Positions 35,196 to 51,066 of a DNA stretch of 64,000 nucleotides are shown piece by piece; within the stretch, counting starts at the first letter, position 1; each line of letters starts with the position of its first letter. The stretch covers positions 682,001-746,000 of the forward strand of contig NZ_FNSQ01000005.1 in the NCBI RefSeq assembly GCF_900105205.1, written 5' to 3'. Source of the DNA: Microbacterium hydrocarbonoxydans. GTDB lineage: Bacteria > Actinomycetota > Actinomycetes > Actinomycetales > Microbacteriaceae. The translations under genes were made by a program, and so were the position numbers. The notes beneath the pieces were generated by a model that did no database searches, was not told the DNA's origin, and saw nothing but the letters and a program-made list of their open reading frames with translations.

Positions 35196-35230
35196 CCGGC
35201 ATCCGGCATCCGGCATCCGGCGTCCGGCAC
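35196..35230. repeat. CGGCATCC tandem repeat after the thiolase
   Basis: Four consecutive 8-bp CGGCATCC-like units follow the stop codon. They are the reverse complement of the word repeated upstream of the same gene at 33710-33860. Confidence 0.85.
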
Positions 35231-35276
35231 CCGCTGTGCCCCTGCCGGGTCGATGTTCGCCGGACAAGACAGAGAA

Positions 35277-35306
35277 GACCCCCGCCGACCCGATTCGGCG
35301 GGGGTC
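35277..35306 (+). terminator. Intrinsic terminator after the thiolase gene
   Basis: The perfect 12-bp stem GACCCCCGCCGA (35277-35288) / TCGGCGGGGGTC (35295-35306) has a 6-nt loop and is followed by TCTTC. Confidence 0.8.
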
Positions 35307-35520
35307 TCTTCGGGAGCAGACGCTCACCGTATGCGCGGATGACGTGACTACCCGATCCGGTCTGAGTCTGTGTCCGCGCATCTGCAGTTGTAGTCGGCGA
35401 AGGTGTCCGGACGGTGAACGCGGCGAGAAATCCTCCTCACCCGGGATTCGCGATCCTGGAAGCGTTTGCGACTTAAGGCCATCAGCAACATTCACACCCC
35501 TGACTTTTCGCCAGAACACT

Positions 35521-35538
35521 ACTGCAAGCGCTTGCAGT
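35521..35538. promoter_or_regulatory. Maltose-type LacI operator before the amylopullulanase gene
   Basis: ACTGCAAGCGCTTGCAGT is a perfect 18-bp palindrome 77 bp before the start codon. Its TGCAAGCGCTTGCA core matches operators of LacI-family maltose regulators such as MalR. A related half-site, GAAGCGTTTGC, is at about 35459-35469. No regulator gene is adjacent, so control is in trans. The rest of 35307-35615 shows no gene. Confidence 0.75.
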
Positions 35539-35615
35539 CATAGACCCCGCCCTGCTAGCTTCACTCGCAAGCCTCCGGACACGTCGTCGTGTCCGCCGCC
35601 ATCAGGGAGCATCGT

Positions 35616-41648
<6,033 letters not shown>

Positions 41649-41657
41649 GGTCGAGGC

Positions 41658-41686
41658 GAGGGGTGCGGCCGCGCGCCGCACCCCTC
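41658..41686. terminator. Bidirectional terminator between amylopullulanase and beta-galactosidase genes
   Basis: The perfect 12-bp stem GAGGGGTGCGGC (41658-41669) / GCCGCACCCCTC (41675-41686) has a 5-nt loop. It lies 9 nt after one stop and about 31 nt after the convergent one. Confidence 0.8.
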
Positions 41687-41717
41687 GACCCGCGCGACCG
41701 CGGCCGTCCTCGCGTGA

Positions 41718-43757
41718 TCAGTCCCGCGCGTCGGCCCCGCTCGTGTCGATGAACGCCCAGCCGTACGCACCGAGCTCGCGGCGCGCCTCGGTCGACCCCG
41801 TGAGCACGTCGCGGCCGGGCACATCGACCGCGAACGGCTCTGCACTGTGGTTGATGACGGTGAGGATGCCGCCTCTGCGTGCGATCTCGACGTGCTCGGG
41901 AAGGCCCTCGATCTCGGCGGTCACTCCCGCCTCGGCGGCGAGCCAGCGCAGCACGGCTGCCATGCCGGCGTCGTCCGGGATCGTCGCGAGGTAGTAGCCG
42001 TTGCCGTCCCCGAAGGCCTTGCGGGTGAACGCCGCTCGCCCGGCGGTGCGACCCTCGGTGAAGCGACCCAGCACCTCGGCATCCTGCACGAGGAGCTCTT
42101 CCGCGAAGTACTGGCCGACGATCGTCCCCGCGGGGCCGTCCACTGGCGCCTCCGACTGGCCCGGCCCGTCGGGCACCGCGTGGCTCGCGACTTCTCCGGC
42201 CGAGTCGGCCGATCGCACCGACTCGGGCGGCACCAGCGCCCCGAAGTCCTCGAGCGCGACGCCGAGCGCGTCCCGCAGCGAGACGATGAAGCCGCCCTCG
42301 CGGAACGCGTCGTCCTGGTCGACGACATCACTGAACGCCGAGACGAACAGGTCGCCGCCCTGCGCGACATACGCCGTGAGATTCGCGGCGCCCTCATCGC
42401 TCAGCAGATACTGCTGAGGCGCGACCACGAGTGAATAGCCGCGGAGATCGCTCGTCGTGTTCACGATGTCGACCGCGAGGTTCTGCCGATGCAGCGCCGC
42501 ATGCCAGCGGTGCGAGAGCGTCAGGTAGTCGAGCACGATCGGGTGGTCGCGCCCGTCGATCGCCCACCAGTTCTCCCAGTCGAAGACGAGAGCGATCTTC
42601 GCCCCCGACGAGACGTCCGGCATCTCGGGGAGCTGCGCGAGCTGTCCGCCCAGCTCGACGACCTCCCGCCAGGTCCGGGTGTCGAGCCCGGCCTGCGGCA
42701 CCATCGCCGAGTGGAACTTCTCGCTGCCGCGGCGCGACTGCCGCCACTGGAAGAACATGATCCCGTCGGCGCCTCGGCCCACCGCCTGCGCGCTGATCGC
42801 CGCCATCTGGCCGGGTGCTTTCGGGGCGTTGGTGGGACGCCAGTTCAGGGCATTGGTGGACTGCTCCGTGAGGATCCAGGGCACCCCGGGCTTGAGGCCG
42901 CGCATCAGCTCGCGCGCGAACGCGGCCCCGCGGAACGACTGGGGGTCGTTGGGATCGGGGTAGTTGTCGTCGCTGATCACGTCGACCTCGGCCGCCCACT
43001 TCCAGTAGTCGGCCGGCGGGAACGCGCCCATGAAGTTGGTCGTGATCGGCTGGGTCGCCCCCGCGGCGCGGATGATGTCGCGCTCCATCACGTACAGCTC
43101 GAGCAGGGTGTCGGAGGTGAACCGCTTGAAGTCCAGCACGCTGGTCGGGTTGATGCTGTACGGCGCCTTGCGCGGCGGCACGATCTGATCGAAGGCGGTG
43201 TAGCGCTGCGACCAGAAGTCCGTGCCCCAGGCGTGGTTGAGGGCGTCGATCGTCGCGTACCTGCGCTGCAACCATGCGCGGAACGCGTCGCGCGCGGCGT
43301 CGGAGTAGTCGTAGTGCAGATGGCATCCGTACTCGTTGTTGACGTGCCACAGCACGACGGCAGGATGCTGCGCGTAGCGCTCCGCGAGAGCGGTGACGAG
43401 TTCGGCCGCGAGGCGACGGTAGACGGGAGAGGAGGGCGCGAAGGCCTGGCGGCTGCCGGGCCAGAACGTCGAGCCGTCGGCATCCTGCGGCAGCATCTCG
43501 GGGTAGGCGGTCGAGGCCCACGGCGGCGGGGATGCGGTGGCGGTGGCGAGGTCGACCTGGATGCCGCCCTCGTGCAGCAGCCCGATGATCTCGTCGAGCC
43601 ACTCCCAGTCGAACTCGCCCTCGGCCGGCTGGATGCGCGACCACGAGAAGATCCCCAGGCTCACGAGCGTCACGCCGGCCTCGCGCATCAGCCGGACGTC
43701 GTCCGGCCACACCTCCCGCGGCCACTGCTCGGGGTTGTAGTCGGCGCCGTAGTGCAT
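41718..43757 (-). CDS. Beta-galactosidase, GH42, intracellular
   Basis: This 679-residue protein begins MHYGADYNPEQWPREVW, the usual GH42 opening, and has no signal peptide. The acid/base Glu is in HVNNEYGCH (residue about 144) and the nucleophile Glu in WILTEQSTN (about 300). Trimerisation and C-terminal beta domains follow. GH42 enzymes cleave beta-galactosides from plant galactan or arabinogalactan oligosaccharides rather than lactose, which would complement the arabinose genes. It is convergent with the amylopullulanase gene. A LacI-type operator, GGGAAGCGCTTTCC, lies 46 bp upstream. Confidence 0.93.
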   Translation of the reverse strand: MHYGADYNPEQWPREVWPDDVRLMREAGVTLVSLGIFSWSRIQPAEGEFDWEWLDEIIGLLHEGGIQVDLATATASPPPWASTAYPEMLPQDADGSTFWPGSRQAFAPSSPVYRRLAAELVTALAERYAQHPAVVLWHVNNEYGCHLHYDYSDAARDAFRAWLQRRYATIDALNHAWGTDFWSQRYTAFDQIVPPRKAPYSINPTSVLDFKRFTSDTLLELYVMERDIIRAAGATQPITTNFMGAFPPADYWKWAAEVDVISDDNYPDPNDPQSFRGAAFARELMRGLKPGVPWILTEQSTNALNWRPTNAPKAPGQMAAISAQAVGRGADGIMFFQWRQSRRGSEKFHSAMVPQAGLDTRTWREVVELGGQLAQLPEMPDVSSGAKIALVFDWENWWAIDGRDHPIVLDYLTLSHRWHAALHRQNLAVDIVNTTSDLRGYSLVVAPQQYLLSDEGAANLTAYVAQGGDLFVSAFSDVVDQDDAFREGGFIVSLRDALGVALEDFGALVPPESVRSADSAGEVASHAVPDGPGQSEAPVDGPAGTIVGQYFAEELLVQDAEVLGRFTEGRTAGRAAFTRKAFGDGNGYYLATIPDDAGMAAVLRWLAAEAGVTAEIEGLPEHVEIARRGGILTVINHSAEPFAVDVPGRDVLTGSTEARRELGAYGWAFIDTSGADARD

Positions 43758-43802
43758 GAGTCTCCTGGGTCGGGTGTTCGGCCTGCTCTCTCGACCCTAG
43801 CG

Positions 43803-43816
43803 GGGAAGCGCTTTCC
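43803..43816. promoter_or_regulatory. LacI-type operator before the GH42 gene
   Basis: GGGAAGCGCTTTCC (43803-43816) is a near-palindrome centred on GCGC like many LacI operators. It lies in the 169-bp divergent gap between the GH42 gene and mmsA. The amylopullulanase operator shares the AAGCGCTT core, so a common carbon-control regulator is possible. Confidence 0.55.
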
Positions 43817-43926
43817 AGCACAGTCGTTCGGCGTGCTTCCGCAACTGCAAGGACACCCTAGTAAATCGACGGGTGCCGAAGTACCATCGACATAGTGCCA
43901 ACGACGGCGCGAAGGGACATCGCACA

Positions 43927-45429
<1,503 letters not shown>

Positions 45430-45453
45430 CCTCGACGCCCACAAGGAATCGAC

Positions 45454-46635
45454 ATGACCATGATCACCGTCACCACCACCGCCGAAGAGCGCGAGGCCAT
45501 TCTCGACGCCGTGCGCGACTTCGCCGAGACCGAGCTCGCGCCGTTCTCGGCCGAGCGCGACGAGAAGCACATCTTCCCCCGCGAGTCCCTAGGCAAAGCC
45601 GGGGAGCTCGGCCTCGGCGGCATCTATGTGCGCGAGGACTTCGGGGGCACCGGGCTCAGCCGATCCGACACCGTGGCGATCTTCGAGGAGCTCGCCCAGG
45701 GGGACACCGCGGTCGCCGCGTACATCTCGATCCACAACATGGTCGTCTGGATGATCGACACCTACGGCGACGACGCGCAGCGGGGCCGGTGGCTGCCCGC
45801 CCTGACCGCGATGCAGGAGTTCGGCGGCTACTGCCTGACCGAGCCGGGCGTCGGGTCCGATGCCGCGAACGTCGCCACCAGCGCCGTGCGCGACGGCGAC
45901 GACTACGTGCTCACCGGCGTGAAGCAGTTCATCTCCGGGGCGGGGGAGGCTGCGGTCTACGTCGTGATGGCGCGCACCGGAGAGCCGGGAGCCCGCGGCA
46001 TCAGCGCATTCCTCGTTCCCGGTGACGCCGAGGGACTCAGCTTCGGAGTGCCGGAGAAGAAGATGGGCTGGCATGCGCAGCCCACCCGGCAGGTCATCCT
46101 CGACGGGGTGCGCGTGCCGGCATCCGCGATGCTGGGTGAGGAGGGGCGCGGCTTCGCGATCGCGATGTCGGCGCTCAACGGCGGTCGGCTGAACATCGCC
46201 GCCTGCTCCCTCGGCGGCGCCCAGTGGGCGCTGGATCGCGCCGTGCAGTACGTGCACGAGCGGGTGGCGTTCGGCGAGCCCCTGGCCGAGAAGCAGTCGA
46301 TCCTCTTCGCGATCGCCGACATGCGCACCGACCTGCAGGCCGCTCGGCTGATGGTCCGCGACGGGGCCCTGGCGGTCGACGAGCACGCTCCGGACGCCAC
46401 GATGCGCTGCGCGATGGCCAAGCGCTTCGCGACGGATGCCGCGTTCGACGTCGCCAACCGCGCCCTGCAGCTGCACGGCGGCTACGGGTATCTGCAGGAC
46501 TACGGGATCGAGAAGGTCGTCCGCGATCTGCGGGTGCATCAGATCCTCGAGGGCACGAACGAGATCATGCGACTGATCGTCGGACGCGAGATGCTGCGAC
46601 CGGCGGGGTCGGCCTCGATGCGGAGTGCGTCATGA
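45454..46635 (+). CDS. Acyl-CoA dehydrogenase, probably isobutyryl-CoA dehydrogenase
   Basis: This 393-residue flavoprotein oxidises a short branched acyl-CoA and passes electrons to ETF. It has YCLTEPGVGSDA, VKQFISGAGEA and the C-terminal catalytic-base region LEGTNEIMRLIVG. AAGGAA lies 7 nt before the ATG. It stands between mmsA and mmsB and overlaps mmsB by 4 bp, which points to isobutyryl-CoA from valine. The electron acceptor is probably the EtfAB pair encoded at 50.3-52 kb. Specificity is inferred from context, not from residues. Confidence 0.9.
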   Translation: MTMITVTTTAEEREAILDAVRDFAETELAPFSAERDEKHIFPRESLGKAGELGLGGIYVREDFGGTGLSRSDTVAIFEELAQGDTAVAAYISIHNMVVWMIDTYGDDAQRGRWLPALTAMQEFGGYCLTEPGVGSDAANVATSAVRDGDDYVLTGVKQFISGAGEAAVYVVMARTGEPGARGISAFLVPGDAEGLSFGVPEKKMGWHAQPTRQVILDGVRVPASAMLGEEGRGFAIAMSALNGGRLNIAACSLGGAQWALDRAVQYVHERVAFGEPLAEKQSILFAIADMRTDLQAARLMVRDGALAVDEHAPDATMRCAMAKRFATDAAFDVANRALQLHGGYGYLQDYGIEKVVRDLRVHQILEGTNEIMRLIVGREMLRPAGSASMRSAS

Positions 46636-47534
46636 CCGAGGCGTCGACCATGCGGATCGCGTTCCTGGGCCTCGGCCACATGGGGTTGCCGATGGCGCAG
46701 AACCTCGTCGCCGCGGGGCACGAGGTGCACGGCTTCGACCTGATGCCCGCCGCGATCGAGGCGGCGCAGGCCGCCGGCATCCCGGTCGCGGCCAGCGGAG
46801 CGGATGCCGTCGCCGACGCCGATGTCGTCATCACGATGTTCCCCGCCGGGCGGCACGTGATCGACGCGTACCGCACCGAGCTGCTCGCCGCCGCGCGCCC
46901 TGGCACGCTGTTCATCGAGTCGTCGACGATCGCGGTCGACGAGGCTCGCGCCGCCCACGCGCTCGCGCTCGCCGCGGGGCACCGCAACATCGACGCCCCG
47001 GTGTCGGGCGGAGTCGTGGGTGCCGAGAACGGCACGCTCGCGTTCATGGTCGGCGGGTCCGACGAGGATTTCGCTGCCGCCCTGCCGGTGCTCGAGGTCA
47101 TGGGAAAGCGGATCGTGCACTGCGGTGGTCCCGGCCTCGGGCAGGCCGCCAAGGTGTGCAACAACATGGTGCTCGCCGTCTCGCAGATCGCGGTCGCGGA
47201 GGCGTTCGTGCTCGGTGAGCGGCTCGGGCTCGAGCATCAGGCGCTGTTCGACGTCGTCTCGCAGGCATCCGGTCAGTGCTGGTCGATCACGACGAACTGC
47301 CCCGTGCCCGGCCCGGTGCCCACGAGTCCCGCGAACCGCGACTACCAGCCCGGATTCGCGGGGTCGCTGATGGCGAAGGACCTGGGCCTCGCGCTGCAGG
47401 CGATCGAGCAGACCTCGACGGATGCCCGGATGGGGCGACTCGCGCAGCAGCTGTACGCGGCCTACGCCGACGGTGAGGGCGCGACGCGAGACTTCTCCGG
47501 CATCATCACGGACATCCGCGACGGACGTGTGTGA
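46632..47534 (+). CDS. mmsB: 3-hydroxyisobutyrate dehydrogenase
   Basis: This 300-residue enzyme has the Rossmann motif FLGLGHMGLPMAQNL at the N-terminus, the signature DAPVSGGVVGAENGTL, and the catalytic Lys in GQAAKVCNN. It oxidises 3-hydroxyisobutyrate to methylmalonate semialdehyde, the MmsA substrate. The ATG at 46632 overlaps the acyl-CoA dehydrogenase stop; earlier in-frame codons lie inside that gene. Length and motifs match MmsB well. It is followed by an 85-bp inverted repeat (47552-47636). Confidence 0.95.
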   Translation: MTEASTMRIAFLGLGHMGLPMAQNLVAAGHEVHGFDLMPAAIEAAQAAGIPVAASGADAVADADVVITMFPAGRHVIDAYRTELLAAARPGTLFIESSTIAVDEARAAHALALAAGHRNIDAPVSGGVVGAENGTLAFMVGGSDEDFAAALPVLEVMGKRIVHCGGPGLGQAAKVCNNMVLAVSQIAVAEAFVLGERLGLEHQALFDVVSQASGQCWSITTNCPVPGPVPTSPANRDYQPGFAGSLMAKDLGLALQAIEQTSTDARMGRLAQQLYAAYADGEGATRDFSGIITDIRDGRV

Positions 47535-47551
47535 CCCCCGGTCCCCCTCAT

Positions 47552-47636
47552 CGTCCCGTTCTGCACACTGTGCCCCGATCTGCGGACACTTCCTCGGGAT
47601 TCGTCCGCAGAACGGGGCGATGTGTGCAGAACGGGA
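47552..47636. repeat. Family D hairpin with 35-bp arms
   Basis: The arm beginning GTCCCGTTCTGCACAC (47552-47586) pairs with 47602-47636 with 4 mismatches around a 15-nt loop. Each arm itself has two copies of a CCCGWTCTGCRSAC word. Total length is 85 bp, in the same size range as families A and B. It lies between mmsB and echA and may end or stabilise the transcript. Confidence 0.85.
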
Positions 47637-47698
47637 CAGCGGGCGGATGCCGGACACCGGCGACATACTGAGATGACCACGACGGAGAGGCTTTCACG

Positions 47699-48474
47699 AT
47701 GACGGAATACGAGACGATCCTGGTCGAGCAGCGCGGACGCGTCGGATGGATCACCCTGCACCGGCCCGAGGCGCTGAACGCCTTGAACAGCCGCCTCGCC
47801 GAAGAGGTCACCGCGGCGGCCGTCGCCTTCGACGGAGATGACGGCGTGGGCGCGATCGTGGTCACCGGATCCGAGAAGGCATTCGCCGCCGGTGCCGACA
47901 TCAAGGAGATGGAGGGGATGACCGCCGCCGAGATGCTCGACACCGACCACTTCGGCGTCTGGCACGAGTTCGCCTCCGTGCGCACACCAGTGATCGCCGC
48001 CGTCTCGGGTTTCGCACTCGGGGCGGATGCGAGCTCGCGATGATGTGCGACATCATCCTCGCCGCCGACTCCGCGAAGTTCGGGCAGCCCGAGATCAACC
48101 TCGGCGTGATCCCGGGCATGGGTGGGACGCAGCGCCTGATCCGGGCGGTCGGTTACTACAAGGCGGCCGAGCTCGTGCTGTCCGGTCGGTTCATGGGAGC
48201 GGAGGAGGCGGAACGGGCCGGGCTCGTGTCACGGGTCGTCCCGGCATCCGACCTGCTCGCCGAGGCCACGACGCTGGCCGAGACGATCGCGTCGAAGTCG
48301 CTCCCGTCGGTGTACGCCGCGAAGGCGGCGCTCGACGCCGCGATGGAGACGACACTGGCCGACGGGCTCGCGCACGAGAAGCGGGCGTTCGCGGCGCTGT
48401 TCGACACCGAAGACCAGAAGGAAGGCATGTCGGCCTTCCGGGAGAAGCGTGCGCCCGACTTCCAGAACCGCTGA
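47699..48474 (+). pseudogene. echA: Enoyl-CoA hydratase, interrupted by an apparent 1-base deletion
   Basis: The N-terminal frame (47699-48043) holds [13 protein letters not shown] and ends abruptly after AVSGFALG. The C-terminal frame, from about 48024 to 48474, continues with [34 protein letters not shown] crotonase sequence. Adding one G to the run 48020-48023 restores [13 protein letters not shown], the oxyanion-hole motif, and one 258-residue protein. Either the base is missing through sequencing error, or the gene is recently broken. In the valine cluster the enzyme would hydrate methacrylyl-CoA. No 3-hydroxyisobutyryl-CoA hydrolase gene is seen nearby. Confidence 0.88.
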
Positions 48475-48479
48475 GTTCC

Positions 48480-48567
48480 GCTCCACAACTCCGGAAAGTC
48501 GGCCCCGGCTGGCCGCCCCGGGGGCTCTGACGTGCGCTGACCCACCGGATCTCCGGAGTTCTGGAGC
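48480..48567. repeat. Inverted-repeat element, family B (copy 2, 88 bp)
   Basis: Arms GCTCCACAACTCCGGA (48480-48495) and CTCCGGAGTTCTGGAGC (48551-48567) repeat those at 25388-25487. A family A element follows after 18 bp, as it also does at 25 kb. Confidence 0.85.
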
Positions 48568-48585
48568 AGGTCCCGCCGAGCCGCC

Positions 48586-48671
48586 GTTCACAACTCAGCA
48601 CAGATGCCGCAGAACTCGGGCGTCGGCGGTGATTCGGAGCGCAGCGCCGTGGTTCCTGCTGAGTCGTGAAC
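48586..48671. repeat. Inverted-repeat element, family A (copy 3, 86 bp)
   Basis: Arms GTTCACAACTCAGCA (48586-48600) and TGCTGAGTCGTGAAC (48657-48671) have one mismatch. The interior is unrelated to the other copies. It lies between the convergent echA and YdeI-like genes. Confidence 0.85.
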
Positions 48672-48688
48672 GGCGCGGAGCCGAGACC

Positions 48689-49132
48689 TCAGGCGCGCAG
48701 CGCCTCGACGACCTTCTCGACGCGACGCTCGCGGGTCGTCTCCTGCTTCGCGTCGGCGACCGAGCGGGCGTGCTCCTTGCGGGCCGAGTACGACAGGGCG
48801 TCGAAGGTCGCGCGGAGCGCCGGGTCGGCGTCGAGGGCGTCGGCCAGCGCCGACGGCACCTCGACCGCGCGTTCGGCGGCGTCGAGACGGATGACCGCGT
48901 CGACCTCCTGGCCGATCTCCAGCCCGAGGTCGGTGCGCACGGCCTTGCTGAAGCCGATCATGTTGGCCCCGCCCATGCGGGCGAGTCGCAGTCGGGCTGT
49001 GCGGTCGGCGATCGTCACGGCGACCGGGAAGGTCTTGCCGGCACCGAACGAGGCGACCTGCTCGTCGGTGAGGATGATCGCGGCGGCAGGGCCGCGCCCC
49101 TCGACGGTCGTGCGCAGGCGCAGTTCGCTCAT
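48689..49132 (-). CDS. YdeI/OmpD-associated family protein with DUF1905 domain
   Basis: This 147-residue protein has an N-terminal DUF1905 beta-barrel (LRTTVEGRGPAAAIILTDEQ, GANMIGFSKAVRTDLGLEIGQEV) and a C-terminal YdeI-type helical domain (LDADPALRATFDALSYSARKEH, RERRVEKVVEAL). The family is widespread and of unknown role, although a relative was named for bacteriocin protection. The start overlaps the SRPBCC stop by 4 bp, so the two are coupled, and the marR gene lies just upstream. Environmental stress or small-molecule response is a guess from these neighbours. Confidence 0.85.
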   Translation of the reverse strand: MSELRLRTTVEGRGPAAAIILTDEQVASFGAGKTFPVAVTIADRTARLRLARMGGANMIGFSKAVRTDLGLEIGQEVDAVIRLDAAERAVEVPSALADALDADPALRATFDALSYSARKEHARSVADAKQETTRERRVEKVVEALRA

Positions 49133-49617
49133 GCGGGCAGTGTACGCCCGGGCCCGCCTGCCCCGGCAGCGGCCTCCGCCTCGGCGGCCAGATGCTCGTT
49201 GCGCTCCTCGATGAGCCGCCGCATGTACTCGCGCAGGATCACCCGATCGACGAGCCGCCCGAGCGGGCCGAGCGGGGAGTGGAAGACGATCGTGTCGCGC
49301 ATGATCGTCCCCTCCGGATGCTCCTCGAACACGTGCTCATGCAGGAACGACCCGAATGGCCCGGCGATCTGCCGGTCCCGGAACCCCCGCGGCGGGTCGA
49401 TGTCGTACACGATCGAGCGCAGGCGGAACGGGATGCCGAAATGCCGCGCCCGCCAGGTGACGGTCGCCCCCTCGCCGAACACCCCGTCCGCGGGCGCCTC
49501 CACCATGGTCTCGCTGTATCGGGCCATCGACCGCAGGTGCAGTCCGGGGTCGAGTGCGACCGCGAACACCGTCTCGCGCGGTGCGCGGATCAGTCTCTCG
49601 AGCACGAACTCGGCCAT
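49129..49617 (-). CDS. SRPBCC-family ligand-binding protein
   Basis: This 162-residue protein has a START/Bet v1-like fold. It starts MAEFVLERLIRAPRETVFAVALDPGLH, the usual polyketide-cyclase/SRPBCC opening, and has RDTIVFHSPLGPLGRLVDRVILREYMRRL at the C-terminal helix. The ATG at 49617 overlaps the restored marR stop (49619-49621 region), so it is a separate gene. As sequenced, one open frame joins it to marR, which is an artefact of the base missing at 49721-49723. It probably binds a hydrophobic ligand. MarR control is inferred from position. Confidence 0.8.
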   Translation of the reverse strand: MAEFVLERLIRAPRETVFAVALDPGLHLRSMARYSETMVEAPADGVFGEGATVTWRARHFGIPFRLRSIVYDIDPPRGFRDRQIAGPFGSFLHEHVFEEHPEGTIMRDTIVFHSPLGPLGRLVDRVILREYMRRLIEERNEHLAAEAEAAAGAGGPGRTLPA

Positions 49618-49618
49618 G

Positions 49619-50154
49619 TCAGAGGGGCTCGGGCTGCGGTCTCGGGTCGCTGAAGTCGCCGGCGGCCTTGCGCATGCGCGCCACGATCGCCACGAGTTCT
49701 GCGGCGTCAGCGCTGCTGATCCCGGGTCGGCGAAGACGTCGGCGTTCAGGGCGGCCGTGGCGCGGTCGACGAGCTCCCGGCCGTCATCGGTGAGCGCGAG
49801 GAGAGCGGCGCGCCCGTCATGCGGATGCGGTTCGCGGACGATCAGTCCGTCGCGCACGAGCCGTTCGGCCGTGCTCGTCACCGTCGTGGCGTGCACCTGC
49901 AGGCGCGCGACGACGCTGGACAGCGGCAGTCGACCGGCGCGGCTGAACGCCAGCAGTCGCAGCATCTCGTAGCGGGCGAAGCTGAGCGCGAAGGGCTTCA
50001 GCGTCGCATCCACCCTGGCCAGCAGGAGCTGCTGCGCCCGCATCACGGAAGTGACAACGGTCATGCCCTCGGCGGCGTCGGACCAGCCGTGCGCCAGCCA
50101 TTGCCGCTTCGCCTCGGCGAGCGGATCGACGGGCAACGGGCGGGGTCGGACCAC
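49619..50154 (-). pseudogene. MarR-family transcriptional regulator, with an apparent 1-base deletion
   Basis: The protein starts at a GTG (50154) in a leaderless arrangement (TAGCGT at 50161-50166, gap 6). MarR features are ALSFARYEMLRLLAFS, the recognition helix LQVHATTVTSTAERLVRDGL and the wing region REPHPHDGRAALLALTDDGRELV. After VFADPG (near 49720) the frame shifts. Adding one C on the plus strand at 49721-49723 restores ISSADAAELVAIVARMRKAAGDF and an end at RPQPEPL just before the SRPBCC ATG, giving 178 residues. The DNA-binding part is intact. It likely regulates the two downstream genes. Confidence 0.82.
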
Positions 50155-50288
50155 GGTTCTACGCTAGGGCATCGGATGACGGCCGAGGGGCACCGTCGAC
50201 CGGCCGGTCGTTGCGTGGTCCTCAGTCGCTCCATGGGTGGAACTCAGTATCAAGGGACTAGAATCGAGGCAGTCGTGAGGAGCAATCG

Positions 50289-51065
50289 ATGAAGATCTTC
50301 GTCCTGGTCAAAGAGGTGCCTGACACCTATGGCGATCGCAAGCTGAACCTCGAGACCGGTCTCGCCGAACGCGGCGCCGGAGACCTGGTGCTCGACGAGA
50401 TCACCGAGCGGGCGCTCGAGGTCGCGCTGAGCCACGCCGACAAGAACGAGGGCACCGAGGTGGTCGCGCTCGCGATGGCTCCGGCAGGGTCCACAGCATC
50501 CGTGCGCCGCGCTCTCGCGATCGGTGCAGGTTCTGCCGTGCACATCGCCGACGAGCAGCTCGCCGGAGCGGATCTCGGTCTGACCGCCGAGACGCTGGCC
50601 GCAGCGATCCGCCGGGGAGAGCCCGACCTGGTCATCACCGGCAACCTGTCGACCGACGGCTCGGGCGGAGTGATGGCGGCCATGCTCGCCGAGCACCTCG
50701 GCTGGCCGCAGGCGACCGCGCTGACCTCGGTCGAGATCACCCCCGACGGCATCAGCGGCACCCGAGGGGCGGATGCGGGTTCGCAGCCGGTCTCGGCGCC
50801 GCTGCCCGCCGTGATCTCGATCACCGAGGCGCTGCCGGACGCCCGCTTCCCGAACTTCAAGGGCATCATGGCGGCCAAGAAGAAGCCGCTCGAGGTGCTG
50901 ACGCTCGACGACCTCGGGGTCTCCGCCGATCCCTCGACTGCCCCCCGCACGATCATGACCGCGGTGGCCGAGAAGCCGCCGCGCGCGGCCGGGGTGAAGA
51001 TCGTCGACGACGGCGATGCGGCCGAGAAGCTGGTGGAGTACCTCGTGCAGAACAGGCTGGTGTGA
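50289..51065 (+). CDS. etfB: Electron transfer flavoprotein, beta subunit
   Basis: This 258-residue protein opens [20 protein letters not shown] and has the ETF-beta adenine-nucleotide fold, including the [11 protein letters not shown] and [16 protein letters not shown] segments. It holds AMP and, with EtfA, takes electrons from acyl-CoA dehydrogenases. An AGGAG lies 7 nt before the ATG, and TAGAAT at 50259-50264 may be the -10 box. etfA follows after 1 nt. The acyl-CoA dehydrogenase at 45454 is a likely electron donor. Confidence 0.95.
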   Translation: MKIFVLVKEVPDTYGDRKLNLETGLAERGAGDLVLDEITERALEVALSHADKNEGTEVVALAMAPAGSTASVRRALAIGAGSAVHIADEQLAGADLGLTAETLAAAIRRGEPDLVITGNLSTDGSGGVMAAMLAEHLGWPQATALTSVEITPDGISGTRGADAGSQPVSAPLPAVISITEALPDARFPNFKGIMAAKKKPLEVLTLDDLGVSADPSTAPRTIMTAVAEKPPRAAGVKIVDDGDAAEKLVEYLVQNRLV

Positions 51066-51066
51066 C

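Noticed and set aside
49129..50154. Novel MarR-SRPBCC fusion regulator
   Set aside because: The joining segment is out-of-frame sequence; one added base yields a normal MarR end and a separate SRPBCC gene.
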